Origin: Mauremys mutica
Taxonomy: Eukaryota; Chordata; Testudines; Geoemydidae
NCBI RefSeq assembly: GCF_020497125.1
Contig: NC_059093.1
Coordinates: 22,751,301 to 22,815,300 of the forward strand
DNA: 64,000 bases
Reading direction: 5' to 3'
Shown: one piece after another, positions 12,701 through 21,399 of the stretch
Numbering within the stretch: position 1 is the first letter of the stretch
Layout of the letters: each line of letters starts with the position of its first letter
Program-made: the position numbers and the translations under genes
The notes under the pieces: model-generated
What the model was told of the DNA's origin: nothing
What the model saw: the letters and a program-made list of their open reading frames with translations, nothing else
Database searches by the model: none

Positions 12701-15700
12701 TGGGTTTAGTCTCCCTCTGCTGGTAAGAAAGGAATGTAATTTAGATACACACAAAGAGTCCTGTGGCACCTTATAGACTAAAATGTATTGGAGTCTAAGC
12801 TTTCATGTGTGGATACCCGCTTCGTCAGACACATGTAATGGAAATTTCCAGAGGCAGGTATAAATATGCAGGCAAGAATCCGTCTAGAGATAACGAGGTT
12901 AGTTCAATCAGGGAAGGTGAGGCCCTGTTCTAGCAGTTGAGGTGTGAACACCAAGGGAGGAGAAACTGCTTTTGTAGTTGTCTAGCCATTCGCAGTCTTT
13001 GTTTAATCCTGAGCTGATGGTGTCAAATTTGCAACTGAACTGAAGCTCAACGGTTTCTCTTTGAAGTCTTGTCCTGAAGTTTTTTTGCTGCAGGATGGCC
13101 ACCTTTAAATCTGCTATTGTGTGTCCAGGGAGGTTGAAGTGTTCTCCTACAGGTTTCTGTATATTGCCATTCCTAATATCTGACTTGTGCCCCGTGCATT
13201 CCAGCTTTGTGCAAGGGTTCCTGTGTTTTAGCATGAGAGAAGGAGATGGACAAAGAGAGATGAAACCCATGTTGTGGAGTATATTTAAACGGCATTTCTT
13301 GGGATTTAACAGGTCCAAACGAATATAGCAAGGGAGATTGAGATGGTGAAACAGACAGGTACAGGTCGCTATGGAGAAGTTTGGATGGGAAAGTGGCGTG
13401 GAGAAAAAGTAGCTGTAAAAGTGTTCTTCTCCACTGAGGAGGCCAGCTGGTTGAGAGAGACCGAAATCTACCAGACTGTCCTGTTGAGGCATGAAAACAT
13501 TTTGGGTGAGTGAGCGAAATAAAAGATAGAGATGATGCCGTTTTAAGTTTCTTAGTTATTCTTACTAATAACTTTGTACTTGCTGATGTCCTTTTCTTCA
13601 TGCATTTTGTTACCTGCCGTGCTTTGCCGTTAACCACAAAATGCTTCTCTCCATGGGGCAGAGGTCAAAAAGCAAATTGTTTGGGTCTCCATGCAGAAAG
13701 AGAGTAACTGGCTTTGGGAGGTTGTAATCCCCAACAACCACACACCTGTTTTTCCCACCTGTGTCTGGGGTTCATTTTTTAGAAAGCAAACTCCAGACCA
13801 CTGAATTAACACTTAAAAAATGACACCATGTGGAACTGAAAAAGAAGAGACACTGAAGGCATTCTCAGGGTATTTGTTTAAAACTCAGTTATGCACGTTG
13901 TACAGAGTTCTCTGTAGGGGGCGATGTGGAGCCACACTATGCTAGGGAGAGCCGTCAGGAGGTATGTCTCTCTTGTGGCTGCTGGGTGTTTGTGTGATCC
14001 TTCCCCACACAATTATGTCCCTAGAGTGACCAAGAACTGAGCAGACATAGGAACATAAGAACGACCATACTGGGTAAGACTAAAGGTCCATCCATCCCAG
14101 TATCCTCTCTGCCGACAGTGGCCAATGCCAAGTGCTCCAGAGGAAGTTAACCTAACAGGCAATGATCAAGTGATCTCTCTCCTGCCATCCATCTCTACCC
14201 TCTGACAAACAGAGGCTAGGGACACCATTCCTTTCCCATCCTGGCTAACAGCCGTTAATGGACTTAATCTCTGTGAATTTATCCAATTCTCTTTTAAACC
14301 CTGTTATAGTCCAAGCCTTCACAACCTCCTCAGGCAAGGAGTTCCACAGGTTGACTGTGTGCTGTGTGAAGAAGAACTTCCTTTTATTTGTTTTAAACCT
14401 GCTGCCTATTAATTTCATTTGGTGACCCCTAGTTCTTGTATTATGGGAATAAGTAAATAACTTTTCCTTATCTACTTTCTCCACAGCACTCATGATTTTA
14501 TATACCTCTATTACATACCCTCTTAGTCTCCTCTTTTCCATGCTGAAAAGTCCTAGCCTCTTTAATCTCTCCTCATATGGGACCCATTCCAACCTCCTAA
14601 TCATTCTCTGAACCTTTTCTAGTGCCAGTATATCTTTTTTGAGATGAGGCGACCTTGCTTAGCTGAGCAGTTCCTTTGACTCTTCCCTTGAACAAGCAAA
14701 GGACAGAGAGGGTTTGGGTTTTTTTGTGAAGTCTCCGTACCCCTCGATCACAATTTAACCCTTAACCTGGGGATTAGACAGAAACCACTGATAACCTTTA
14801 GCATGATCTGGTCTTAATTTAGCTTTGGAATCACTCGGAGTAATTGTTGCACACTTTTTTCATGCAGTATAATGCACATTTTTAATACGTGCTGATGCAG
14901 GCATGGTTCATATCCTTACTAACTGAATACAATATAGATAGGATAAAGAAGTTGAACTTTGTAGCTGAAACTCACAGGTAGCTGAGAAAGAATGTAGAGT
15001 CGTGTGTGGTGTTCAAAAGCCCCGAAAAATATTAATCTGAAAATATTTCCTCCCCCCCATAGGGTTCATTGCTGCGGACATTAAATGTACAGGGTCTTTG
15101 ACCGAACTGTATCTTATCACATACTACCATGAGCATGGCTCCCTGTATGATTATCTGCAATCCACTCCCTTGGATCCAAAAGCCATGCTAAATCTGGCCT
15201 ATTCGTCTGCTAGCGGCTTGTGCCACTTGCACATGGAGATCTTCGGGACTCAAGTCAAGCCAGCTATTGCCCACCGGGATCTGAAAAGTAAGAACATCCT
15301 AGTGAAAAAGGATGGAACCTGCTGTATAGCAGACCTGGGCTTGGCAGTTAAATGGTTTAGGTGAGTAAAATGAGGAGCATTTCTTTGTGGGTGAATTTTT
15401 TCTGCCTCCAGGCTTGTTAATGTCAGCAATAAAATGGGTGATCTTTAATTGAAAGGATCAGAGAGATACCACGGTATCTTTTTGTATCATTGACATGCAT
15501 CCGATGAAGTGGGTATTCACCTATGAAAGCTCATGCTCCAATACGTCTGTTAGTCTATAAGGTACCTCAGGACTCTTTATTGTTTGTGATACACTCTTAT
15601 ACTATACCGCCATTACACTCAACGTAATTTTGACTAGACGCGATTTTCGCTTTACGCTCTGACTGCGGAACGTAACCCGAGTGTAAGATGCGACAGACCT

Positions 15701-18700
15701 GTATATTATATATTGCATGTTTATAAATAGCGGTTTTGTATTTAAATGGTAGTTCTAGTAGTATTTGCACACAAATTCCATTTTCAATAAGTTGTCCTTA
15801 ATAGACAACCGATTAATATTACTGCTTGCTGAAAACAACATGTTAAGAAAACAACATTTAATGAAGATTTGATTGGTATCGCCTGCATTAGCGTTAAGTC
15901 TAATGCTAAACAAAATCTCACAAATGTTACCATGGTCCCTGTTGAGTCTTCTCTCTGTTGTGGTTCTGCGTGTGAATGCTTAATACCGCCTGAGGCAAGT
16001 AAGCCTTTTAAGAAGGAGGGGCTGTCACAGTCAGTACCTTTCTCTAGAAGAAATGTTCCATTAAGATTATGCATTAGTTTTGACCTTGCTCAAGAATGAT
16101 TTTTGTTTGAATTTGTTTTTTCTCCACATCCAGTTGGGTTTTCTGAGGTGATTTTTTTTTTCAAATTACTTTTTTGTATGTTTGATTCTTCTTTTTTTTT
16201 TCCTTTTAGTGATAAAAATGGGGTGGACGTACCACGTAACACTCGGGTAGGAACAAAGCGCTATATGCCTCCTGAGGTGCTGGATCAAAGCTTGAAGAGG
16301 AATCACTTCCAGTCCTATCTCATGGCCGATATGTACAGTTTTGGACTCATCCTTTGGGAGGTAGCAAGGAGATGTGTGTCAGAAGGTAAATGGCAAACAT
16401 ATTGTTGGTAAGTGGGGTGTGACTTTTCCTTGTAGCAGCAAACTCCATTTATAACCTGAAGCTTCAAGTTCCGTCCTTTCTTTCTGGGTAGTAGATTTTG
16501 TTGCAATAAACTAACCTGGGTAGACACCTTGGCAGTCCTGAGCCTATTCATTTCTGCTTCCTTGCACTGAGGGCTTTTCAGCTTCAGTCTGAGTTTAACA
16601 ACAAAGATTTACACTATGTTTTTGTAGCCTACTTAAAGATGCAATGATTCATCCCTGTGGTGAGAACATGGAGCTAATTTGTGGGCTCTTTCAGGGAAGG
16701 TCTACACTACAGCCAGGATTGACGCTCTGAGATCAATCCACCAGCGGTCAATTTAGTCGGTTTAGTAAAGACCCACCAGATCGACTACAGATCGCTCTCC
16801 AGGCGACCCCTATACGGTAACCCCAATGTGAAGAGTAAGGTAAGTCGACGGGAGATTTTCTCCTGTCGACACCCCCCATGGTGTAGACCCCGCGGTAACT
16901 GCACCTAACGTATGTCAAGTAGTGTAGTGTAGGTCAACTTACCGCGGTAGTGTAGACATAGCCCCAGAGTGGTAAACATTTCTGCTGAAGTAGGAACACT
17001 CTGCTGTTTAAGCAGAAAGAAAACGAGGTGATTTTGCATAGGTGTTACGGTTAACAAATGATTTAAACAGACAACTATTAGGCAATTGACTGTTGTTCTC
17101 TCTCTGTTGTCTTTAAAAAAACACAAGTTGCTTAGGTGGCAGGCAGAAATGCAGCCAGGATGCAGGAATTAGTAAGAGGGAAGAGAGGCACCTATTCAGC
17201 CATCACCATTCCAACATCATCCTGAATTTTCCTTGGCCATCTGCTATCCACGTACAGAATGAGGCCCCGATATTACAGTTGGATGCCATTTGAAGTCATT
17301 GAGGCTCTTTGTAGGCCCATGAATCCACCCATGTGTATCACATTGCAGCATCAGGTCCAAAATCCGCTCATGCTCAGATTGTGAGATCTAGATCCCAAAT
17401 GGTATTATTACAGGCCGCAAACCCAGAAAAGCCGCAAAGAGTTCTGCAGCACCTTATAGACTAACAAATGTATTGGAGCATATACTTTCATGGGTGAATA
17501 CCCACTTTGTCAGATGCATACTTTATTTTCGTGAAAAAGATGACCCCCTCTCTAAAGCAAAATAGAAAGAATAGCTCACATGGATAATACTCTTTAAGCC
17601 TGGTCTACACTGGGGGCGGGAGGCGAATTGATCTAAGATACGCAACTTTAGCTACGAGAACAGCGTAGCTGAAGTCGACGTATCTTAGATCGACTTACCT
17701 CCTGTCCTCATGGCGCGGGATCGATGGCCATGGCTCCCCTGTCAACTCCACTTCTGCTGCTCGCTCTGGTGGAGTTCTGGAGTCAACGGGAGCACGTTCA
17801 GGGATCGATTTATCGTGTCTAGATGAGATGCAATAAATCGATCCCCGATAGATCGATTGCTACCCGCCGATCCAGCGGGTAGTGTGGACATACCCTTAGT
17901 GTCTATGCTGAGTAAGACAGAGATAGGTGTGACTGGTAGAGTCCAAAAGGGTGTAGTTGATATAGTCCAGACATCCTTAGTCCCCTGGGATTTTTATCCT
18001 GCAGTTATGATGCATCTGGAAAATGTTTCTTTCAGGAATAGTTGAAGAATACCAGCTTCCATACCATGATCTTGTGCCCACCGACCCCTCCTGCAAGTAC
18101 ATGCGGGAGATCGTGTGCAGCAAGAAGCTCCGTCCCTCATTACCCAGTAGATGGAGCAGTGACGAGGTAAGAAATCCTTTTAAAATAAAGCAAGTTTTAT
18201 TACGTTGCCATTTATCTGCTCTCAACACTGTGGTGATTTCATCCAGAATAGACAGGTGGGATTTTCAAACATAGCCCTGTGCCTGTTAGGATCAGTGAGA
18301 TGGTTATATTTGATTTTAGCACCCGCCACGTTGCCCCAAAACAAAAGTAGATGCTCTGATTCCCTGAGGAGCTGGCCAGAAGTCTTTTCAGAGAGATGTG
18401 TTATGTTTTTCTTACCGACCGGAATCACAACGTGAAAGCCGAACGCACGCAGACTGTATGTTTCAGCTCTGCTCTTATGCATGTTTTCCCTTTCCCTTGT
18501 CAGAATTACTATTGTTAAACAGTGGCTGGCCGGAAGCTCAACCTACTTGTAAAATTACCCACTGTGCAGTGTACTGGGGACGGCTGTTTGTTTTAAATCA
18601 GGGCTACGATTGTCAGTGGCCCTTTTTCTGAGAGCCCTGGTTCTGTTGCGATGGGGGCAATCCCAGGCGTGCAGTCCTGAGGGCATGATTCCAGTAAGTT

Positions 18701-21399
18701 TCCTTTCACCATCTGTACACAATACCACAGCATCCAGGAATCGCAGCCCAAACCCTCACCTAGCGCACTTGTTTAGAAATACAGCTAATGGGCTACGTTG
18801 GGGTCCGCTTGCCTTTACGCTGTGCTTTTTAAAAAGGAGATTGTATTGGATCCGCATCCGATCCAGCATCCGCAAAAATTCTCTGCGGATATCTGCAGTG
18901 TCTATGGATTTGCAGGGTGCTACACTGGGGGCCCGCTGAGGCACCCCCCAGTCGGGGGGGGGAGGTGCGCTGGCAGCGGTGGGGTGCCTGCGTGGAGTTG
19001 GCAGGCGGAGACACGGCTGGGGGCCGCTCTTGGTGCCCCCCCTGCACCATGGGCAGGAGGAGAGTCCGCTGCAGCTCCCTGCCTGGGCTCCACGCCAGCC
19101 TGGCCGAGGGGAGGGAGGAGACCTGTGGAGCTGCGCTGGGGCTGCTCGGGGGCCCCCGCGCAGGGCAGGTGGAGGATCCGCTGCGGCTCCTCACCGCTGC
19201 CTGCCCAGCTCTTACCATGGCCAGGCAGCAGCTCTGAGCTGGCAGCTGTGAGGAGCCTCCACTTACCCTGGGCCTGAGGCCCAAGCAGCCCCAGTGTCCC
19301 TGCCCCCCAGGGCAGGTGGAGGAACCCTGCCGCGGTTCCTCACAGCTGCCTGCCTGCTCTGACTGTCTGAGCCCTGTGCAGATTTGTAGCCGCAGCTGCG
19401 CTGCTAGCTGCAGAAATGGTCCGCGGATGGAAAGCGGCTATCGGTGGATTTGCAGGGCTCTAGGTATTGATGCATCTCGTTGCCTGCAGATGTGTATGTT
19501 TCCCCTAAGAATGGGCTCTAGGAAACGGCATTCCCAAGCGTACTGGTGTTTTTCCTTTAGGGATGCTGGGTTTGAGGGGAGGAGAGGATCTGAACTCAGT
19601 CCTCTGAGAATTTCTAATGAATCAAAATGGCGTTTCAGCTCAGTAGAGCAACAGAGGATGTACCTCAGACAAACTTGCCGACTGACGATGACACTCTGCG
19701 GAGGTCACTCATCTTGTGGAAGGGGATAGTGTAGTGCTGTTATTGTAGCAGATAGGTGTGGTTTGGGAATAGCAGTGTTCGGTTGAGGATTCGGCAATTG
19801 GATCAAAGATCTAAGCTGCAAGAGTTGTAAGCGGTCAGAGAAGTGGGGCGTGGGTTAACCCCACACACACACACTCCCTCCCTGGAAATTTGAGTACTTG
19901 TTTAACAGTGAAGGAACCACCCGTCTCGCACTGCCGCTGACCAAAGCCTAAAGGGGACTTCATCTTGGGAGTCAGGCAGATGGGAAGTTCTGTTGTAGTG
20001 GGGCTGGTTAGAAAGGCTTTAGCGCAGAGAAATAAAGAATCTAGTCTGGCTGCTACCACCCATCAGGTGCTGGGCAGGCTTGCTGAGTTGGCTACTCTTC
20101 TCCGAGCAGTTGGCATCACCAGCTCCAGGATGGGGACCACACTGCCAGGTAGCAAACCTAGGAAATTAGTAGCATGCGACCACATGGGTTCCCAACCCAT
20201 TTTTATCTAAGGCACTTTCAGAAAAGATTCTGGCTTCGTTGGTTATTTAGTAAACGCTGTTGCACTTTAATGCTCTACACCCACCTTTCCAACCTGTGCT
20301 GTTTGCACTGTTCTTGCCATTAATGAAGGAGGTTTCATGGAGGTGGTATCAAGGAGTGGTGGCGAGCAGGGCCATCCCTAGGGGGGTGCAGGGCCCAGAC
20401 ATCATCCCGATTCTCCCTACCCAAGGGATGTCTCCGGTTACAGGACACTCCTATCTAGGGCCCCTCTCAGGCCGCTAAAGCCTTCCTGGCCTTATGCAAA
20501 CATCAGGAAGGGTTTTTTCCAAAACCTTTTTTTTTCAAATATAGCAACAGGGACTTGCCGTGATTTAAATCCTAGGATTCACCCCAGTGCAGATGGCCTG
20601 CGAGGGCCCTCTGTGACGGGGCAAAGAATAGGCAGAAGAGCTGTGCATCACGTCCTCTGCACCTCCCTTCCCGTGTCAGGAGCAGTGACTGTCCCCCAGT
20701 GGGCCGGCACGAAAGAAGGAATCATTGTGGCAGACAGGAGACATCGACCAGATCGCCTCATACTATGGCGATAAGGGTAACGTAGCATAGAGTCGGGTGA
20801 GTGAGAAGTCCTGCAAGACGACTCAGTGGGACAGCAGCTGGAAGAGCTGCCATGCTCAGGCTGTGCTGAAGCCCTGGGCTCAGTTTGCAGACTGGAAGGG
20901 TGAATTCTACCCTATCGTCCATGTTGCGTTCCACACCCAAAGCCCTGCTGCACAGGGGTCATGCAGCCCACATTAAGGGGAAGTTATCGGAGAGGTTTTC
21001 CTTAGCATTCAGGGTAGGGAGATGGGAAAAGGGCTTTTCTGATGTTGGATTTTTGAACCACATGTGGAGTCCAATTTGTCATAAATGTTCAAATTGAGTG
21101 ACCTGCTGAGAACTGCAGTCGATATATAGAAAATGTCATCCCATCCAGTGTGTACCTTTATTTGTGTCATGGCACCTGGCATCGCCTTTAGAATACAGTG
21201 CAGTTTTTCGGGACAGCAGTCTTGCATTCCAGCTGACCCAGGTATGAGCCTTTTTAATCTTTTCTTTCCACAGTGCCTGAGACAAATGGAAAAACTCATG
21301 AGAGAGTGTTGGGCTCACAACCCTGCTTCTCGGCTCACAGCCCTGCAAGTAAAGAAAACACTTGCCAAAATGTCAGAGTCACGGGACATTACAATCTGA
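675..21399 (+). CDS. BMP type I receptor, BMPR1B (ALK6)-like, 5' partial, 8 exons
   Basis: A transmembrane receptor serine/threonine kinase which, by family, binds BMP ligands with a type II receptor and phosphorylates SMAD1/5/8. Eight exons (675-783, 11705-11801, 12584-12722, 13313-13505, 15063-15360, 16210-16385, 18036-18166, 21274-21399) have GT/AG borders, join in frame and give 422 residues plus stop; human BMPR1B has 502, so about 80 N-terminal residues are missing. In order: Cys-rich ectodomain end, membrane helix, GS loop, kinase with GTGRYGEV glycine loop, AVKVF lysine, [11 protein letters not shown] and MPPE. The kinase exon lengths 193, 298, 176, 131 and 126 bp fit BMPR1 genes. YDYLQ, MPPEVLD and [14 protein letters not shown] favour BMPR1B over BMPR1A, yet many substitutions at usually fixed sites suggest a diverged paralogue rather than the BMPR1B orthologue. 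No frameshift or stop is seen. Confidence 0.93.
1182..1681 (-). repeat. solitary LTR-like element, copy 1
   Basis: Starts TGTCACGGAGTGTGGGG and ends CCCACTTCGTCACA. A sequence with the same ends lies at 27737-29437, and a diverged relative at about 60480-60815. GGTTTATTTAGA at about 1267 reads as an AATAAA signal on the minus strand, so the LTR probably points that way. No internal retroviral genes lie next to it. The plus-strand ORF over it is a by-product. Confidence 0.7.
1682..2036. other. intron sequence, nothing recognised
   Basis: Ordinary-looking intronic sequence between an LTR and a direct repeat. No exon or clear element was seen. Confidence 0.5.
2037..2087 (+). repeat. 51-bp direct repeat, left copy
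   Basis: Starts GTGTCCGGGGCTCAACC and ends CACACCGGCCTGT. A near-identical copy in the same direction lies at 3087-3137. The pair encloses about 1 kb with a minisatellite and a minus-strand ORF, as in a short terminal-repeat element or a tandem duplication. Confidence 0.75.
2140..2400. repeat. about 47-bp minisatellite
   Basis: About five imperfect copies of a unit containing GGCCCAGGCCCTTTGGGG followed by GCAGGGGCTG and AGCAAACAGTACAAA. The key motif starts at 2211, 2258, 2304 and 2351. The ORFs in several frames come from the repetition. Confidence 0.8.
2575..3165 (-). other. Pro/Glu-rich open frame between direct repeats
   Basis: A 196-codon open frame on the minus strand, rich in proline and acidic residues (repeated PEEPPE- and EELPD-like pieces). 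It begins within the right direct repeat and the DIRS edge. I do not recognise a domain. It may be an old repeat-element ORF or an accident of GC-rich sequence. Confidence 0.3.
3087..3137 (+). repeat. 51-bp direct repeat, right copy
   Basis: Near-identical to 2037-2087 and in the same direction. The DIRS element begins directly after it. Confidence 0.75.
3308..3853 (+). pseudogene. DIRS gag-like protein fragment with zinc-finger-like Cys motifs
   Basis: An open frame of 181 codons. Near its start lies [20 protein letters not shown] followed by [12 protein letters not shown], a Cys-rich motif of the type at the start of vertebrate DIRS gag proteins. A basic Ser/Pro-rich stretch follows. Reading is lost near 3850; further fragments up to about 5770 (for example 4737-5249 and 5344-5772) probably continue the same ancestral ORF with frame changes. 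Confidence 0.7.
5779..7602 (+). pseudogene. DIRS reverse transcriptase and RNase H, broken
   Basis: The N-terminal RT part shows [18 protein letters not shown] and [11 protein letters not shown], where a CR1 fragment (about 6139-6536) interrupts it. RT resumes with [34 protein letters not shown] and the catalytic-type FPYLDNW. RNase H-like sequence follows ([24 protein letters not shown]). There is a frame change near 6750. Ancestrally this copied the element's RNA into DNA; it is now inactive. Confidence 0.85.
6139..6536 (-). mobile_element. CR1 LINE 3' fragment nested in DIRS
   Basis: Sequence such as AAGGTCAGAAGGGACCATTA, CATCTAGTCTGACCTCCTGC and CCTTCCCGACCCC is the 3' region of a chelonian-type CR1, reverse oriented. 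It splits the DIRS RT exactly between LNL and the following [12 protein letters not shown] block, so it arrived after the DIRS copy. Confidence 0.8.
7506..7976 (+). pseudogene. DIRS RNase H to recombinase linker region
   Basis: An open frame of 156 codons with [18 protein letters not shown], then [14 protein letters not shown] and a [11 protein letters not shown] segment. These motifs lie between RNase H and the tyrosine recombinase in DIRS pol proteins. A stop ends the frame at 7974-7976. Confidence 0.7.
8507..8946 (+). pseudogene. DIRS tyrosine recombinase, C-terminal part, broken
   Basis: Contains [30 protein letters not shown] and [13 protein letters not shown]. The H-S-T-R cluster is the conserved His/Arg catalytic box of DIRS recombinases, which ancestrally inserted the circular DNA copy. 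A stop after the box at about 8810 and frame changes show decay. Confidence 0.75.
9166..10205. other. intron sequence, nothing recognised
   Basis: No exon or clear repeat was identified. Short ORFs here lack recognisable features. Confidence 0.5.
10209..10505. mobile_element. hAT-like non-autonomous DNA element
   Basis: Starts near CAGGGGTAGGCAACCTATGG and ends near CTTCTGAAAGGTTGCTGAC; the ends are imperfect inverted repeats (GGCAACC / GGTTGC). This terminal pattern is typical of short hAT elements in tetrapods. It has no ORF. Borders are approximate. Confidence 0.6.
10506..11704. other. intron sequence before transmembrane exon
   Basis: A/T-rich intron without recognisable elements, ending in a T-rich tract and the acceptor at 11703-11704. 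Confidence 0.6.
11705..11801 (+). CDS. BMPR1B-like exon: transmembrane segment
   Basis: Begins by completing the split Asp codon, then [19 protein letters not shown] and a hydrophobic helix to IIFWYF. The [10 protein letters not shown] start of the helix is a BMPR1 hallmark. The acceptor is aaaccag and the donor gtaagt. At 97 bp it leaves two bases of an Arg codon for the next exon. Confidence 0.93.
11802..12583. other. intron, nothing recognised
   Basis: A/T-rich intron between the transmembrane and GS exons. No element was identified. Confidence 0.6.
12584..12722 (+). CDS. BMPR1B-like exon: juxtamembrane and GS region
   Basis: Encodes [20 protein letters not shown], a [14 protein letters not shown] stretch and the GS loop. 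The GS loop (12690-12710) reads STGSGFS followed by LPLL, where BMPR1 receptors have SSGSGSG. Type II receptors phosphorylate serines and threonines in this loop, so the change matters for activation. Length is 139 bp, starting in phase 2 and ending in phase 0. Confidence 0.92.
12750..13215 (-). mobile_element. Penelope-like element 3' fragment with GIY-YIG remnant
   Basis: The minus strand encodes [34 protein letters not shown] and [16 protein letters not shown], the C-terminal GIY-YIG endonuclease region of Penelope-like elements. Its plus-strand left end carries the usual tail (CCTGTGGCACCTTATAGAC, CCGCTTCGTCAGACACATG). It fills most of the 590-bp intron before the kinase N-lobe exon. Confidence 0.75.
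13313..13505 (+). CDS. BMPR1B-like exon: kinase N-lobe
   Basis: Starts [14 protein letters not shown], then the glycine loop [10 protein letters not shown], the ATP-binding lysine in AVKVFF and the helix-C glutamate in RETEIYQ. The Glu codon 13334-13336 lines up with Gln203 of BMPR1B, the residue whose change to Asp is used to make the receptor constitutively active. The usual QRTIAK before it is QTNIAR here. Length is 193 bp, starting in phase 0. Confidence 0.93.
13506..14048. other. intron, nothing recognised
   Basis: No exon or clear repeat was identified. Confidence 0.5.
14049..14642 (-). mobile_element. CR1 LINE 3' fragment
   Basis: Starts GAACATAAGAACGACCATAC and continues as reverse-oriented CR1 ORF2 end. 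The minus strand encodes [19 protein letters not shown], then [10 protein letters not shown] and SLPEEVVKA, the C-terminus of CR1 reverse transcriptase. The same segment recurs at about 38157 and 50675. Confidence 0.88.
14643..15062. other. intron before L45/catalytic exon
   Basis: No element was identified. It ends with a C-rich tract and the acceptor. Confidence 0.6.
15063..15360 (+). CDS. BMPR1B-like exon: L45 loop, hinge and catalytic loop
   Basis: Encodes [32 protein letters not shown], then HRDLKSKN (HRD at 15272-15280) and ADLGLAV (DLG at 15332-15340). The L45 loop, which selects SMADs, keeps AADIK but has Cys for Gly and Leu for the usual Trp. The hinge has Tyr for the usual Asp (15122-15124). 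Length is 298 bp; donor gtgagt. Confidence 0.94.
15476..15590 (+). mobile_element. Penelope-like tail fragment
   Basis: Reads GATGAAGTGGGTATTCACC, TGAAAGCTCATGCTCCAATA and TAGTCTATAAGGTACCTCAG, the inverted form of the tails at 12760 and 17440. Confidence 0.65.
15591..16209. other. intron, nothing firmly recognised
   Basis: Contains a CG-rich stretch at about 15600-15700 that may be an old repeat. The rest is unremarkable and ends in a long T tract before the exon at 16210. Confidence 0.5.
16210..16385 (+). CDS. BMPR1B-like exon: activation segment
   Basis: Encodes [37 protein letters not shown] and [18 protein letters not shown]. It carries the substrate-binding activation segment and the APE-equivalent PPE. 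The acceptor follows a long T-rich tract. Length is 176 bp; donor gtaaat. The next exon completes a Gly codon. Confidence 0.94.
16692..16966. mobile_element. Harbinger-type MITE
   Basis: Left end GGGAAGGTCTACACTACAG and right end GTAGTGTAGACATAGCCCC form inverted repeats sharing the TCTACACTA motif with the autonomous Harbinger at 46576-50529. It has no ORF. Confidence 0.75.
16967..17432. other. intron, nothing recognised
   Basis: No exon or clear repeat was identified. Confidence 0.5.
17433..17522 (-). mobile_element. Penelope-like tail fragment
   Basis: Contains GCAGCACCTTATAGACTAAC and GTGAATACCCACTTTGTCAG, the same tail sequence as at 12760. Confidence 0.65.
17594..17899. mobile_element. 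Harbinger-type MITE
   Basis: Left TTAAGCCTGGTCTACACTGG and right TAGTGTGGACATACCCTTA are inverted ends; TTA on both sides fits the 3-bp target duplication of PIF/Harbinger. The inside holds further self-complementary blocks (CGACGTATCTTAGATCGAC pairs with earlier GATCTAAGATACG). Confidence 0.78.
18036..18166 (+). CDS. BMPR1B-like exon: kinase C-lobe
   Basis: Encodes [19 protein letters not shown], then [12 protein letters not shown] and RWSSDE. Acceptor tttcag, donor gtaaga, 131 bp. BMPR1B has a YED-type sequence where this gene reads CKYM. Confidence 0.94.
18167..18831. other. intron, nothing recognised
   Basis: No exon or clear repeat was identified. Confidence 0.5.
18832..19470. repeat. 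unclassified GC-rich interspersed repeat
   Basis: A sharply GC-rich block in an A/T-rich intron. Both ends carry GGATTTGCAGGG-type sequence (about 18909 and 19450), and a GGTGGAGGAxCC..CTCCTCACxGCTGCC block occurs twice. I think it is an interspersed repeat but cannot name the family. Confidence 0.45.
19471..21273. other. intron, nothing firmly recognised
   Basis: Contains a stretch near 20365 (CAGGGCCATCCCTAGGGGGG) that resembles the end of an old transposon. No exon is supported. Confidence 0.45.
21274..21399 (+). CDS. BMPR1B-like terminal coding exon
   Basis: Encodes [20 protein letters not shown], then [16 protein letters not shown] and RDITI with a TGA stop at 21397-21399. The [13 protein letters not shown] motif is typical of BMPR1 C-lobes. 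The acceptor is ttccacag. Confidence 0.95.
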   Translation, partial: CLRQMEKLMRECWAHNPASRLTALQVKKTLAKMSESRDITI

